A DNA stretch of 64,000 nucleotides from Lachnospiraceae bacterium (GTDB lineage Bacteria > Bacillota > Clostridia > Lachnospirales > Lachnospiraceae): assembly GCA_014799465.1 (NCBI GenBank), contig JAAVHZ010000068.1, positions 108,869 through 172,868 of the forward strand, given 5' to 3'. Under the pieces are notes generated by a model. That model did not search any database. It saw only the letters and a list, made by a program, of their open reading frames with translations, and had not been told where the DNA came from. Numbering within the stretch: position 1 is the stretch's first letter; every line of letters starts with the position of its first letter. A program made the position numbers and the translations under genes. Positions 56,150 through 64,000 of this stretch are shown here, piece after piece.

Positions 56150-57055
56150 TTATACTGGTTTCTGATTATTCAATTCATCAAGTCCCTCCTTCCATCTGGA
56201 TGGTGCGAGAAAAACACCACGGAAATAGTAATAAACGGATTTTAACACATGGCACTGTAATCGTTGCATACGTGCAATTTTGAAAAAAAGACTGCATAGG
56301 CTATATGCATTGCTTTGCAGCTCTTTTTTGTATTTTTGGAAGATCAGCAAATACCCATTCAGAGAGGCCTTACTCGATTTGGATATCTGTTCCTCGTTGT
56401 GTAAATAGTGACGAAACAGAAAGGCATCTACTCCTACCGCTCGCCCTAATCTAGCCAGACGCAGACACAGATCGTAATCTTGGCGTGCAAGAAATCGAGT
56501 GTCAAATCCATCAATTTGCTCCAGTGCACTTTTACGCACAAGAAGTTGCGTTGTTGTTCCAATATGGTTCTTTTCCAAAAGAGATTCAAAGGAAACAGAC
56601 AGGAAAAAGTCCTTTTTTTGTCGATAAGGCATTATAAGCGGAGGATTGCAACGGTCGTCTACCCTCCAACCATTACAATACACCAAAACGACATCTTGTG
56701 TAAAAGCCTTTACTTGACGCTCTATCTTTTCAGGTAGCCATTCGTCATCATCATCCAAAAAAGCGATCAGTTCTCCTTTGGCACAGGAAATTCCAACATT
56801 CCGTGCTACACAAGCTCCGTGGCTGCCAACGTTTTTTATATATCTTACCTGTGGTACATTTTTGAGTGCCGTTTTGATCTCTGAACTCAGGCTTGGTTCC
56901 GTATTGTCATCGACTAAAATCACTTCAAATACGGGATAGCTCTGACCGAGTACGCTAGATATAGCACGCAAAATAATAGCTGAACCGCGGTGTGCAGTTG
57001 GAATTATAACGCTCACTAGTGGTGGATTTTTTCTGCCCATTCCTTCACTTCCCAT
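56150..57055 (-). CDS. Family 2 glycosyltransferase
   Basis: The protein has about 301 residues. Motifs are VSVIIPTAHRGSAIILRAI, FEVILVDDNTEPS, GACVARNVGISCAKGELIAFLDDDDEW (DDD metal motif) and the catalytic-base region FLARQDYDLCLRLARLG. It would act with its downstream neighbour on the same glycan. ATG 57055 is taken as the start, with ATG 57040 (MGRKNPP) possible. The right inverted repeat of the island starts 40 bases upstream, so any promoter lies in or near the repeat. Confidence 0.88.
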   Translation of the reverse strand: MGSEGMGRKNPPLVSVIIPTAHRGSAIILRAISSVLGQSYPVFEVILVDDNTEPSLSSEIKTALKNVPQVRYIKNVGSHGACVARNVGISCAKGELIAFLDDDDEWLPEKIERQVKAFTQDVVLVYCNGWRVDDRCNPPLIMPYRQKKDFFLSVSFESLLEKNHIGTTTQLLVRKSALEQIDGFDTRFLARQDYDLCLRLARLGRAVGVDAFLFRHYLHNEEQISKSSKASLNGYLLIFQKYKKELQSNAYSLCSLFFKIARMQRLQCHVLKSVYYYFRGVFLAPSRWKEGLDELNNQKPV

Positions 57056-57094
57056 CTGCAAGTAATTTGAATATGCTTCTTTGACTCACGGATA

Positions 57095-57190
57095 ATCCCA
57101 AATTATCCTACATTGAAATACTCTAAATCTCCGCCAGATAATCTTCAATTATCTTATCAATTTAATTTTCAACGGATAACTTTTAATTAT
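57095..57190 (-). repeat. Right 96-bp inverted repeat of the 6.1-kb island
   Basis: This is the partner of 51073-51168 (94 of 96 matches in inverted orientation). The bases just outside the two arms do not match each other, so no target duplication is visible. Confidence 0.9.
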
Positions 57191-57848
57191 CTAACAAAAA
57201 GTGCACATCCAATTTGTAGTTGTAATACAAGACTAAAAAACAGTACATAGTCGAACCATGGAATTGTCATAACTATGTGATAGATATATATTTTGTTGTT
57301 TTGACTTTGTCTTATGAGCACAGATTTAAGTTATACTTGTGGAACTACGTTTAAGTATTGCAGTTATTATAGGAGTATGAGTTAGTACGTCAACATAGTC
57401 ATCTACAAAAAATTCAATAGCTTTGTTGGAGTAATTGAAGAATGTTTAAATAATTTTTATGAATTCTGACATGATTCTGCTCATTTGTTTTGAACTTACC
57501 CATATAAAGTATTTGAGTGCAGACCAACTTAATCAAAATTTATTGTAAATTGCATATTGCATTTAAGTATTAACATATTTAAAATATCTATAAGAAATAC
57601 TTCTTTCTTCAGTTTTATTTGTTGTGATTTGTCCCCCGTATTTTTATGGGGAATAAGTTTTTTCTATAAAAAGATGAGTTATCTTACAGATGATATGATA
57701 TTCAGTTGTAACGTAGTAGCCATGGAAAAAATTTTCAATCTAAGTAAACAATTTAGATTAAATCATTGCACAAAGCACACTAATATTTTTTTATGGATAA
57801 AGTGGATATTAAAAAAGATGTAAAGCAGTTATAGGAGTTTAGTGTTAT
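57191..57848. other. Gene-free stretch
   Basis: These 658 AT-rich bases hold no coding sequence that I can support. An 88-codon frame at 57557-57823 has no ribosome binding site and an unnatural composition. The last 30 bases contain a weak site (TTATAGGAG) for the next gene. Confidence 0.5.
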
Positions 57849-58901
57849 ATGAAATCAATGGAGTTATTTAAACAAATAAGACAAACAGCTCACAAGCAAT
57901 TAGAACAAATCAAGAATGAAATGAGCTTGCATGAAGATGATCAAATATTTAACAAGGAAGAATTGTATGCGACTATTGATTTATTAAAAAAAGAGAAATT
58001 GATATACAGTAATGATTCAATTGTTGATTTGATATGCAGAAAAGTGGAAGAAAATACTACAAGTGAAAGCTGTAGAAATATATTACAGAGAACAAGAATT
58101 GCCGTGGATGAATTATATAGCGGACTTATATCAGGCAAAGCATTAGAGGCGTGCAATGACGATTCGTATGTAATAAGAATCGGCGGTAAAATGTATCAGT
58201 CGTTAGAAATAATAAGCGAATATATAGGCAGTATTTATATGTATGAATATAAAGATTGTAATAATCCGCAAATATTACTATTCATTATCGCTTACAATAT
58301 TCAGAGAGTAAGATGTCAAAGGCAGGATATGGAGTATATTGATAATGGGTGTTTAAGGCAGAATGCAGAAAAACTTTTATATTTTCGTATGACAGAAAAG
58401 GATGCAGAAGAATACATAAAGATAACAAGTGAAGTATTTGAAGTAGGATTGGCTTATTTGGTTGGTCATGAATTAGGGCATCATTACAATAAAGATACAA
58501 GTAAAATTAAAAGCTCTGAAGAAGATAAGGAATTTGAGTTTATTATTGATGGAACATTTAAAGAAAATATTTATGCTTTACTAAATAAAAACCAAAGAAA
58601 AGAATTAAAAGCGGATGAATATGCATATCAATTTGCAAATGACTATGTGTTATGTATGTATGGAAAACACGAACTGCATCAGGTATTGGGATTGTATAGT
58701 GCATTTTTAGCCAGTGCCTTGCTTGCGAATTCGGAAGTTATGACAGATGAGCATCAAAGCATTGCAGTAAGATACAAATATGTAAATATATTGAATTTAG
58801 GAGCATTCTCTATAGATAACGGAGTTTTGATTTCTGAAAAGCAGCAGCATATAGTGGATTTGTTGAATGAAGCCGGTCTGGGTTACTCGTGGTGTAATTA
58901 G
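57849..58901 (+). CDS. HEXXH metallopeptidase-like protein, family not recognised
   Basis: The 350-residue soluble protein begins with a helical, coiled-coil-like stretch (residues 1-100). A zinc-protease motif VGHELGHHYNKD stands at about residue 205, followed about 45 residues later by ELKADEYAYQFANDY, the usual place for a third acidic ligand. No signal peptide or membrane helix is present, so it should act inside the cell. TAGGAG lies upstream. It stands between the island and TA/IS debris, a setting where stress- or phage-related peptidases such as ImmA are found. I cannot assign a substrate. Confidence 0.65.
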   Translation: MKSMELFKQIRQTAHKQLEQIKNEMSLHEDDQIFNKEELYATIDLLKKEKLIYSNDSIVDLICRKVEENTTSESCRNILQRTRIAVDELYSGLISGKALEACNDDSYVIRIGGKMYQSLEIISEYIGSIYMYEYKDCNNPQILLFIIAYNIQRVRCQRQDMEYIDNGCLRQNAEKLLYFRMTEKDAEEYIKITSEVFEVGLAYLVGHELGHHYNKDTSKIKSSEEDKEFEFIIDGTFKENIYALLNKNQRKELKADEYAYQFANDYVLCMYGKHELHQVLGLYSAFLASALLANSEVMTDEHQSIAVRYKYVNILNLGAFSIDNGVLISEKQQHIVDLLNEAGLGYSWCN

Positions 58902-59078
58902 TGTTAAATGTAATGAGATATAAGAAGATAAAATGATTAAAATTGCAATGTTTTTTGCAGATTGTTCATTTGAGTGCTTGTTGTGTCATGACCGAAGTGC
59001 ACGACAAATGCATGAGTAAGTGAATTGTGAACAAATCTCTTTTTTATGTTATGATAAAAGAAAAAGGGGGATTTGACA

Positions 59079-59288
59079 ATGAATGAACTGTTGGAATGGA
59101 TGGAGTACATTGAAGATGTACGTCAGAAAAAAAAGGTACGGCATAAATTAAAGGACATACTTGTGATTGTGCCCTTTACAACACCGGCTAATGCAGATGA
59201 CCGGGTAGAAATGGAGTATTTTGCCAACTACCACCAGGATTATCTTATAAAGTATATAGCTTTTCAAAAATCAAAAAAATATATTTAG
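59079..59288 (+). pseudogene. N-terminal fragment of an ISAs1-like transposase
   Basis: The frame of about 69 codons reads NELLEWMEYIEDVRQKKKVRHKLKDILVIVPF, then TTPANADDRVEMEYFANYHQDYL. This is the start of ISAs1/H-repeat-type DDE transposases (normally over 350 residues). The catalytic DDE domain is missing. AAAAAGGGGG stands 8 bases before ATG 59079. Confidence 0.7.
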
Positions 59289-59333
59289 GAAGAAAAAAAT
59301 TCATGCGTTTGTCCTGCAGGATAAAAACTTTTG

Positions 59334-59362
59334 TTGTACTTCTGGCAGTAAAAAGGTATAAT
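59334..59362 (+). promoter_or_regulatory. Promoter of the PIN toxin-antitoxin pair
   Basis: TTGTAC (59334-59339) and a perfect TATAAT (59357-59362) are 17 bases apart, 42 bases before the toxin ATG. Confidence 0.7.
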
Positions 59363-59404
59363 AAGAGTAAGCATAGCAGTTTGTAAACGGAACGGAGGTG
59401 TCAG

Positions 59405-59890
59405 ATGAAAAGGCTGAAAGTATATTTGGATACTTCGGTGGTCAGTTATCTGTATCAGGAGGATGCCCCGGAAAAAATGCAGGACACATTGGCTCTTTGG
59501 GAATTGTTCAAGAAAGGCATATATGAAGTTTATGTGTCAGATATTGTTTTCAGGGAGATTGACAGGTGCAGTGGAGAGAAGTTGAATATTCTTCTGGATT
59601 ATCTGGAGCATATTGAATATCATGAGGTGGAAACGGACAGCAATACCATTGAACTTGCTGGAAAGTTTATAGATTTTGGCATACTAAAGAAAAAGAGTTT
59701 TGATGATTGCCAGCATATTGCTGCCGCAATCCTTGCAGGGTGCGATGTTATTATTTCATGGAATTTTAAGCATATTGTCAATGTAAAGACAGTGAAGGGT
59801 GTAAAAGTAATCACAACTCTTGAAGGATATAAGGATTTGCTGATTTATCCGCCCTCTGTTTTGCTGGAAGAAGGTGATGATGATGAGTGA
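59405..59890 (+). CDS. PIN-domain ribonuclease toxin
   Basis: The 161-residue protein has the PIN acidic residues in order: D9 in VYLDTSVVSYL, E at about 47 in VFREIDRC, D at about 101 in SFDDCQHIAAAILAGCDVIISWNFKHI, and the following CD. PIN toxins cut RNA with Mg2+ or Mn2+. GGAGGTG precedes the start. The stop overlaps the antitoxin start by 8 bases, the typical coupling of a TA operon, although here the toxin comes first. Confidence 0.85.
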   Translation: MKRLKVYLDTSVVSYLYQEDAPEKMQDTLALWELFKKGIYEVYVSDIVFREIDRCSGEKLNILLDYLEHIEYHEVETDSNTIELAGKFIDFGILKKKSFDDCQHIAAAILAGCDVIISWNFKHIVNVKTVKGVKVITTLEGYKDLLIYPPSVLLEEGDDDE

Positions 59891-60080
59891 GCCGGTAGTA
59901 AGTGAAAGATTTGATGTTGATGACATTCGGAAGATTCGGGAATATAACTCATTGAGACATATCCAGATGACTCCGGAGGAAATTATTGCAGACACAAAAA
60001 AAGGGGCTGAAAGAATTAGGAAGATGCTTCGGGAACGTAAATGTGTAACAGCTTTGAAGGATAAAAACTTTTCGCAATAA
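59883..60080 (+). CDS. Small antitoxin partner of the PIN toxin
   Basis: The 65-residue protein (MSEPVVSERFDVDDIRKIREYN, then MTPEEIIADTKKGAERIRKML) is charged and helical, like small proteins found behind PIN-type toxins in Clostridia. ATG 59883 is the last of three consecutive ATGs and fits AAGAAGGTG. No DNA-binding fold is evident, so it may neutralise by direct binding only. Confidence 0.72.
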   Translation: MSEPVVSERFDVDDIRKIREYNSLRHIQMTPEEIIADTKKGAERIRKMLRERKCVTALKDKNFSQ

Positions 60081-60671
60081 AAGCAGTATATTTTGCCATA
60101 TGCTTTCCTGTTGCTGTAAAATAGTAGAAAAGAAATTTTACACACAGGAGGAAAAACAGTTGAAAAAGCAGAAGAAGATACCATAAGGTTCTTAAGGCAA
60201 AGCGGGTATTGTCTGAGAACATAATCATAAGTCTGGACATAGAGTTCATAGAGAACGATAATGGGGAAGTGTCAAATAACGACTTCAGAACCAGGAAAGT
60301 GAGGGAAATGGGAAAAGAGCATAGGGTGATTGCAAAGTCATAAATAGCAATACAGGTATTGAAAAATAGGGATTTTTTCAATGCCTGTAAATTTTTTTCT
60401 TGAATTGTAAATTTTGATAATACTATATTATGTGATATCTGGATTATGTAAAACAATTCCGCCAAAATGAACGATTGTGAAAAGAGTAAATAACATCTAC
60501 TATGTCTATTATGGTGGCACAATCCCAACAAGAGGTAGGGGTAATTATGAAAGTGATGAAGTCGAGGAAAAACATCTGACTATGCTGGGGAGAATAGTGT
60601 GAGTGGAATCACTGAGGGTATAAAGAAAAAGTATCCTGTGATACCTGTGTATATGTTACTGGATATTTTTT
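60081..60671 (+). other. Stretch of decayed coding sequence
   Basis: AGGAGG at 60147-60152 precedes a TTG that opens only eight codons. A second frame just downstream (60182-60343) reads SENIIISLDIEFIENDNG and NNDFRTRKVREMGKEH without a start. A third (60477-60602) starts with GTG and reads RVNNIYYVYYGGTIPTRGRG. None was recognised. The area looks like debris of inserted genes. Confidence 0.3.
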
Positions 60672-61031
60672 GTGGTGTCATTCACAATATTAGGACGTGA
60701 GAGGTCAGCAGAACCACAAATAGAGCTGCATTTATTCTGGTGCATTAAAGAAACATGGCAATATAAAGATATGGAAGACTGGTATCTGATTATTGGTAAC
60801 ATTTTGCTGTTCATACCATTAGGAATTATTGTTCCGGCATTTTTTGAGAAGATGGGTTCATGTTGGAAGATGATTACGGCAGGCTTTGGAGGTTCTTTGT
60901 GTATAGAGACAGCACAGCTTGCATTGCACAAAGGTTTGTTTGAATTGGATGATCTTTTTCATAATACACTTGGATGCTATTTATGATATGCTCTTGTCAC
61001 AATTTTTCTTTTTATAATGAGCAAAAATTAA
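60672..61031 (+). pseudogene. VanZ-like membrane protein gene with in-frame stop
   Basis: The frame from GTG 60672 reads LHLFWCIKETWQYKDMEDWY, then IIGNILLFIPLGIIVPAFFE and QLALHKGLFELDDLFHNTLG, typical of VanZ-like proteins. TGA interrupts CYL at 60984-60986, where GGA (Gly) is expected, and the frame then continues YALVTIFLFIMSKN. The N-terminal helices are also missing. Bases 61032-61249 hold another short hydrophobic frame (VWIAVIVFFAYAVFMGQTVFG) that I do not recognise. Confidence 0.65.
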
Positions 61032-61300
61032 AATCAGAGGATAAAATGTATTGCAGCGGTATCAGTCTGGATTGCAGTGATTGTATTTTTTGCATATGCG
61101 GTTTTTATGGGACAGACGGTATTCGGATATTTTGTGAGCCGATTCCTCATAAGCTTGCAATGGGAAATTTTATAACATACTGTTAAGTTCATATCTGAAT
61201 CTGCTGTAAATAAGGTAAAAACTATGCCCACTTGTGATAAGCTGATATATAACAGGTGGGCAGTGCTATCCGTTCTGCATAGATGCATTACAACAGAATA

Positions 61301-62263
61301 TTAATATTCCGTTTTGTGCAGATACTCATCTGCTGATTCTTCCATCAGATTGTATTGTTCCATAATTAATAATTTTATTTTATCGTCTGTATAATTTTCC
61401 TTTCGTAGCAGCATAATTGTACATTTTATGCCCTGTTCAATGCCACGTTTAATGCCATCTTCCATAATGCCTTCACCCAGATTGCACATAGAATTCACCT
61501 CCCTGTCTAAATCTTCTGTCATGGGTATATTGTATTCTGTTTCTATGATTTTTTTCTTTTCATCTGCACTAAGTTCAGATGTGAACAATACATTCAGAAG
61601 CCTGTGCAGCCTTGAACCGCTTTTAGTGTCTGACGGGTCTTTTGAGAGGCAGACCATAATTACGCTTATCAGGTCAAACTTTAAAGTATCCTTTGGAAAA
61701 TTACCGATGATATTTTTCTGTGTAAACGAATATTCCGTTAATGTGTCCCCTGCATATTTAGGTGAATCAATGCAGAGCCATATGGAATATACCTTTTTTA
61801 TTTTATCATAGTCGGAGTTCTCAAATTCCGTTCCGTACTGGGATGAAATCATCCTTGCACCATAGTATACCCCTCTTGTTACAATGTCATATCCCGGATA
61901 GTAGTCTTTCTGAGCTTCCATATCTATGATAAGTTTCATCATTGACTTTCTGTCAGGGGTTAGGACAAAAAAACGTATGTCATATGTAACTTTCCCTTCG
62001 TCCGGGACATTATCCTCGTTGGATATTCCCATAATTTTATGATTTACCGTTTCACCCGGAAAAACAGAAATTTCAGATATCTGCGGCGTTCCTTCTATCA
62101 GCAGAACCACATCTTCAGGAGAACAGTCCCTGAATTCCGATACTGTGCCACACAGGATGTGGGCAAGGATGATTTTTTCTGACAGAAGATTCTTTGCTTC
62201 ACAGTCATATGCCGCCTCCGCACCGGCAGCATCAATAATCTTTGACAGCTCTGTTTCAATCAT
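61301..62263 (-). CDS. Rpn-family recombination-promoting nuclease/putative transposase (intact copy)
   Basis: The 320-residue protein belongs to the PD-(D/E)XK nuclease-transposase group widespread in Clostridia: KVTYDIRFFVLTPDRKSMMKLIIDMEAQKDYYPGYDIVTRG holds the D...ExQ/K-like core (DIRF, then IIDMEAQ), followed by YSIWLCIDSP. The C-terminus (MCNLGEGIMEDGIKRGIEQG and YTDDKIKLLIMEQYNLMEES) is the usual helical tail. It would nick or cut DNA and stimulate recombination. GGAGG stands upstream of the start. The other copy at 48361-49319 is frameshifted. Confidence 0.85.
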   Translation of the reverse strand: MIETELSKIIDAAGAEAAYDCEAKNLLSEKIILAHILCGTVSEFRDCSPEDVVLLIEGTPQISEISVFPGETVNHKIMGISNEDNVPDEGKVTYDIRFFVLTPDRKSMMKLIIDMEAQKDYYPGYDIVTRGVYYGARMISSQYGTEFENSDYDKIKKVYSIWLCIDSPKYAGDTLTEYSFTQKNIIGNFPKDTLKFDLISVIMVCLSKDPSDTKSGSRLHRLLNVLFTSELSADEKKKIIETEYNIPMTEDLDREVNSMCNLGEGIMEDGIKRGIEQGIKCTIMLLRKENYTDDKIKLLIMEQYNLMEESADEYLHKTEY

Positions 62264-63560
62264 TTGTATTCCTCCTTAATTATAAAGAGTTCTCCCAGGT
62301 TCGTCAAATATCCTTTCAGTTTAATCTGTTGCAGAGTTTTGTCCACAAGACAACTATATCACATATTAAATATAAGGTCAACATATAATATGTTAAGAGA
62401 AACTTTTGAGTAATCAAGGCATAAGTAACAGTGAAGATATAAATGAAAAATTTGATATATACCTTGATGCATGAAGTTTTTCTACGATTATAATTGCTTT
62501 TTTAGTGCTACATTTATCAGGAAATATATAAAATGTCAGGGTTGGAAAAGGAGTAGAACAGAGTATTCAGCAGTACTTGAAATAATATTTGCAATATCCT
62601 GTGCTCAGTTGTTATTTATATGTGTTTTGCACTATGGGGAAGAAATTTGCCGAAGCTGAATTTTTCTAAAGACCGGAATTACTGGCTTATAAAGTATCTT
62701 TACATTTTATCAGGAGTGCTGAAGTCCGATGAGAAATATTATATTTCTAATAGTAAGTCAGTGTTGTATTCTGTACACAGTTTAGGTAAAAAGGATGATA
62801 CATCCATATTGGAAGTGATTGCGATGTAAGCATCTGCAAAACCATTATTGACTGTATTATGCATAATTCTAAGGAAGTGATGGTTGATAGTAGTGTATAT
62901 ATGTGAGTACATCATGGCAATAAAACTTCCCGGAAAGAAGCTGAGAATGACTGGTTATTGTACTATCAGCGAAATAATGAATGTATCAAATGAACAGATT
63001 GTGAATTATCACATCACGAACTGGAAGAAACCGATGGATGTGTCATGGTAACTGTATAGAAATTTGACACCGGCAAAGATACATAGAACAGCTACAGATG
63101 ATTCTGACAGAACATGGAATTGAGATTCCGCCCAAGTACTAATCTATAAATAATTACACTTTGCTCTGGAAAGATATGCACTGCTTTTCTGGAAAAGGGT
63201 GCTCATTTTAAACAGAATACCCAAAGGTACAGAAAATGCTGTAACTAAGCAATGCTAAGCATCATTGACAACAATTGCATGAATAATTTAGGATTAGTAT
63301 TTCATTTTGAAATAGAATATAGATTTTAATTGGTATTACATAATTTTGCATAACTTTTATTATACTTATAAGATTATTTTGATTGCACTGAAGTTATTAA
63401 TTGTTTTTGCTGCTGCTGGTTGTTTCTTTATGAAGAAGGAAATCGTTCTGCAAGCAACAGGCAAAGTCAAGTTTACTTGAATTTGGCAAGTGCTATGTTG
63501 AAAGTTTGATAATGTATGAACTGGGTTTGTGTGAGATATTTTAGATGTATTTTATACATT
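62264..63560 (+). other. Decayed part of element copy 2
   Basis: This is nearly 1.3 kb without an intact gene. Short frames at 62471-62659 and 62620-62829 match parts of the broken frame of copy 1 (NYWLIKYLYILSGVLKSDEKYY). The region 62780-63130 aligns to the istB 3' part and the following 61-codon frame, now with stops. Confidence 0.5.
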
Positions 63561-63635
63561 TGTCGAATTTTGTCGATTGGTGTCGAAAAAATGTAGTAAT
63601 ATTATGTTGGAATAATACAAATTATGGTATATAAT
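63561..63635 (+). promoter_or_regulatory. Promoter preceded by three phased Spo0A-box-like motifs (copy 2)
   Basis: TGTCGAA, TGTCGAT and TGTCGAA start at 63561, 63571 and 63581, followed by TTGGAA (63607-63612), a 17-base spacer and TATAAT (63630-63635). It matches copy 1 in every spacing except the distance to the -35, which differs by none to one base by my count. Confidence 0.6.
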
Positions 63636-63819
63636 AAAATACAAAGATGATATTAAAGATTTGTAAATAGTACGATGTAGGTAAAAGTGACGGGGTTGCT
63701 TAAGGTATTTGAAGTATAATTTGTAGTTATCCGTTGGATTTGTGATGAAAGGTCATATTGGCAAGTGCAGATTATCGAAGAATATAAAATATTATTATAG
63801 AGAGTTATTGTCTGTATAA

Positions 63820-63866
63820 TGGGGTTAAAACCCTCGCCTTAAGGCGAAACCTTTAGGTCAACCCCA
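63820..63866 (+). mobile_element. Left-end hairpin of an IS200/IS605-type element
   Basis: TGGGGTT and AACCCCA enclose an inner perfect palindrome TCGCCTTAAGGCGA (63834-63847). A nested hairpin just upstream of tnpA is what single-stranded IS200/IS605 transposases recognise. Confidence 0.65.
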
Positions 63867-63921
63867 TATCTTCAAGTTTAGAAAAGTAAAAAGTAGGGAT
63901 ACTAAGCTTGAGGTGAATAAT

Positions 63922-64000
63922 ATGGAACATTATAGAAAATCGTCACATTGTACGTATGATATCAAGTATCATCTGGTATGGATTACAAAATACAGGAAAC
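63922..64000 (+). CDS. tnpA: IS200/IS605-family transposase TnpA, 5' part
   Basis: The frame from ATG 63922 (GAGGTGA upstream) reads MEHYRKSSHCTYDIKYHLVW, then ITKYRK, the well-known N-terminus of the Y1 HUH transposase of IS200. The catalytic HUH and Tyr lie beyond the window. Confidence 0.9.
   Translation, partial: MEHYRKSSHCTYDIKYHLVWITKYRK

Larger units (their letters stand above)
61250..63735. mobile_element. Repeated element, copy 2
   Basis: It is homologous to 48323-51095 over its whole length. It carries an intact rpn-type gene on the minus strand, decayed sequence at 62264-63550 matching the broken frames of copy 1, a deletion of most of the istB part, and the phased TGTCGA promoter. 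GCTATCCGTT lies at 61265-61274 and GTTATCCGTT at 63726-63735. A hairpin GCCCACTTGT / ACAGGTGGGC stands at the left boundary (61227-61261). Confidence 0.7.

Noticed and set aside
57557..57823. 88-codon frame upstream of the metallopeptidase gene
   Set aside because: It lacks a ribosome binding site, its composition (Phe/Ile/Cys-rich from AT-rich DNA) is not protein-like, and nothing supports expression.
60477..60602. Small gene reading RVNNIYYVYYGGTIPTRGRG
   Set aside because: It has a GTG start without a ribosome binding site in a stretch full of broken frames, and was not recognised.

Overview
The window is AT-rich chromosomal DNA from a low-GC, Gram-positive, spore-forming anaerobe. A Lachnospiraceae-type member of the Clostridia is the best guess. 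This rests on the dipicolinate synthase pair, a SpoVB-like flippase, a leucine T-box, a CheW protein, several AG-rich ribosome binding sites and ATG/GTG/TTG start use. The species call is inference; no rRNA or tRNA gene was seen.

Layout. 1-8684 (+): tail of an FAD oxidoreductase, a polytopic GT-C-like protein, two paralogous small membrane proteins, a methyltransferase, an FAD/Rieske oxidoreductase, then a sigma factor followed by three unrecognised genes that share an N-terminal motif. 8686-11945 (-): a response regulator, ABC ATPase, permease and histidine kinase operon. 12059-13196: a second ECF sigma factor with its zinc-finger anti-sigma. 13265-20808: Cu/Zn SOD, LrgAB, membrane GDPD, MATE, nitrilase and lipid II-type flippase genes. 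20997-22876: a GntR regulator and ilvC, with a good promoter/operator. 24463-30142: leucine T-box, a LeuA fused to an AraC DNA-binding domain, dpaAB, asnB. 31167-46933: mostly housekeeping genes (NlpC/P60 hydrolase, hpf, secA, prfB with its programmed frameshift, cheW, ACT-hom-apgM, tex), with a run of DnaA boxes at 33292-33352.

From 47000 to the end the window is an accessory, decaying region. A HigA/ImmA antitoxin gene is preceded by a truncated higB. That truncation lies next to the first of two copies (48323-51095 and 61250-63735) of a repeated element. Each copy carries an Rpn-type PD-(D/E)XK nuclease gene, an old IS21 remnant (extensive in copy 1, largely deleted in copy 2), and a promoter with three Spo0A-box-like motifs at exact 10-bp phasing. 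The first copy runs into a 6.1-kb island (51073-57190) bounded by 96-bp inverted repeats that match at 94 positions. The island holds a 1029-aa nuclease-NTPase-helical-repeat protein that looks like an Avs/STAND-type antiviral sensor, two glycosyltransferases and a broken nucleotide-sugar dehydrogenase. Next to it lie an unrecognised HEXXH metallopeptidase, a truncated transposase, a PIN toxin-antitoxin pair, a broken vanZ and, at the right edge, the start of an IS200/IS605 element.

The main candidates for something new are the island and its STAND-like protein, the LeuA-AraC fusion, the Spo0A-box promoter inside the repeated element, and the sigma-factor cluster with its duplicated gene tail.
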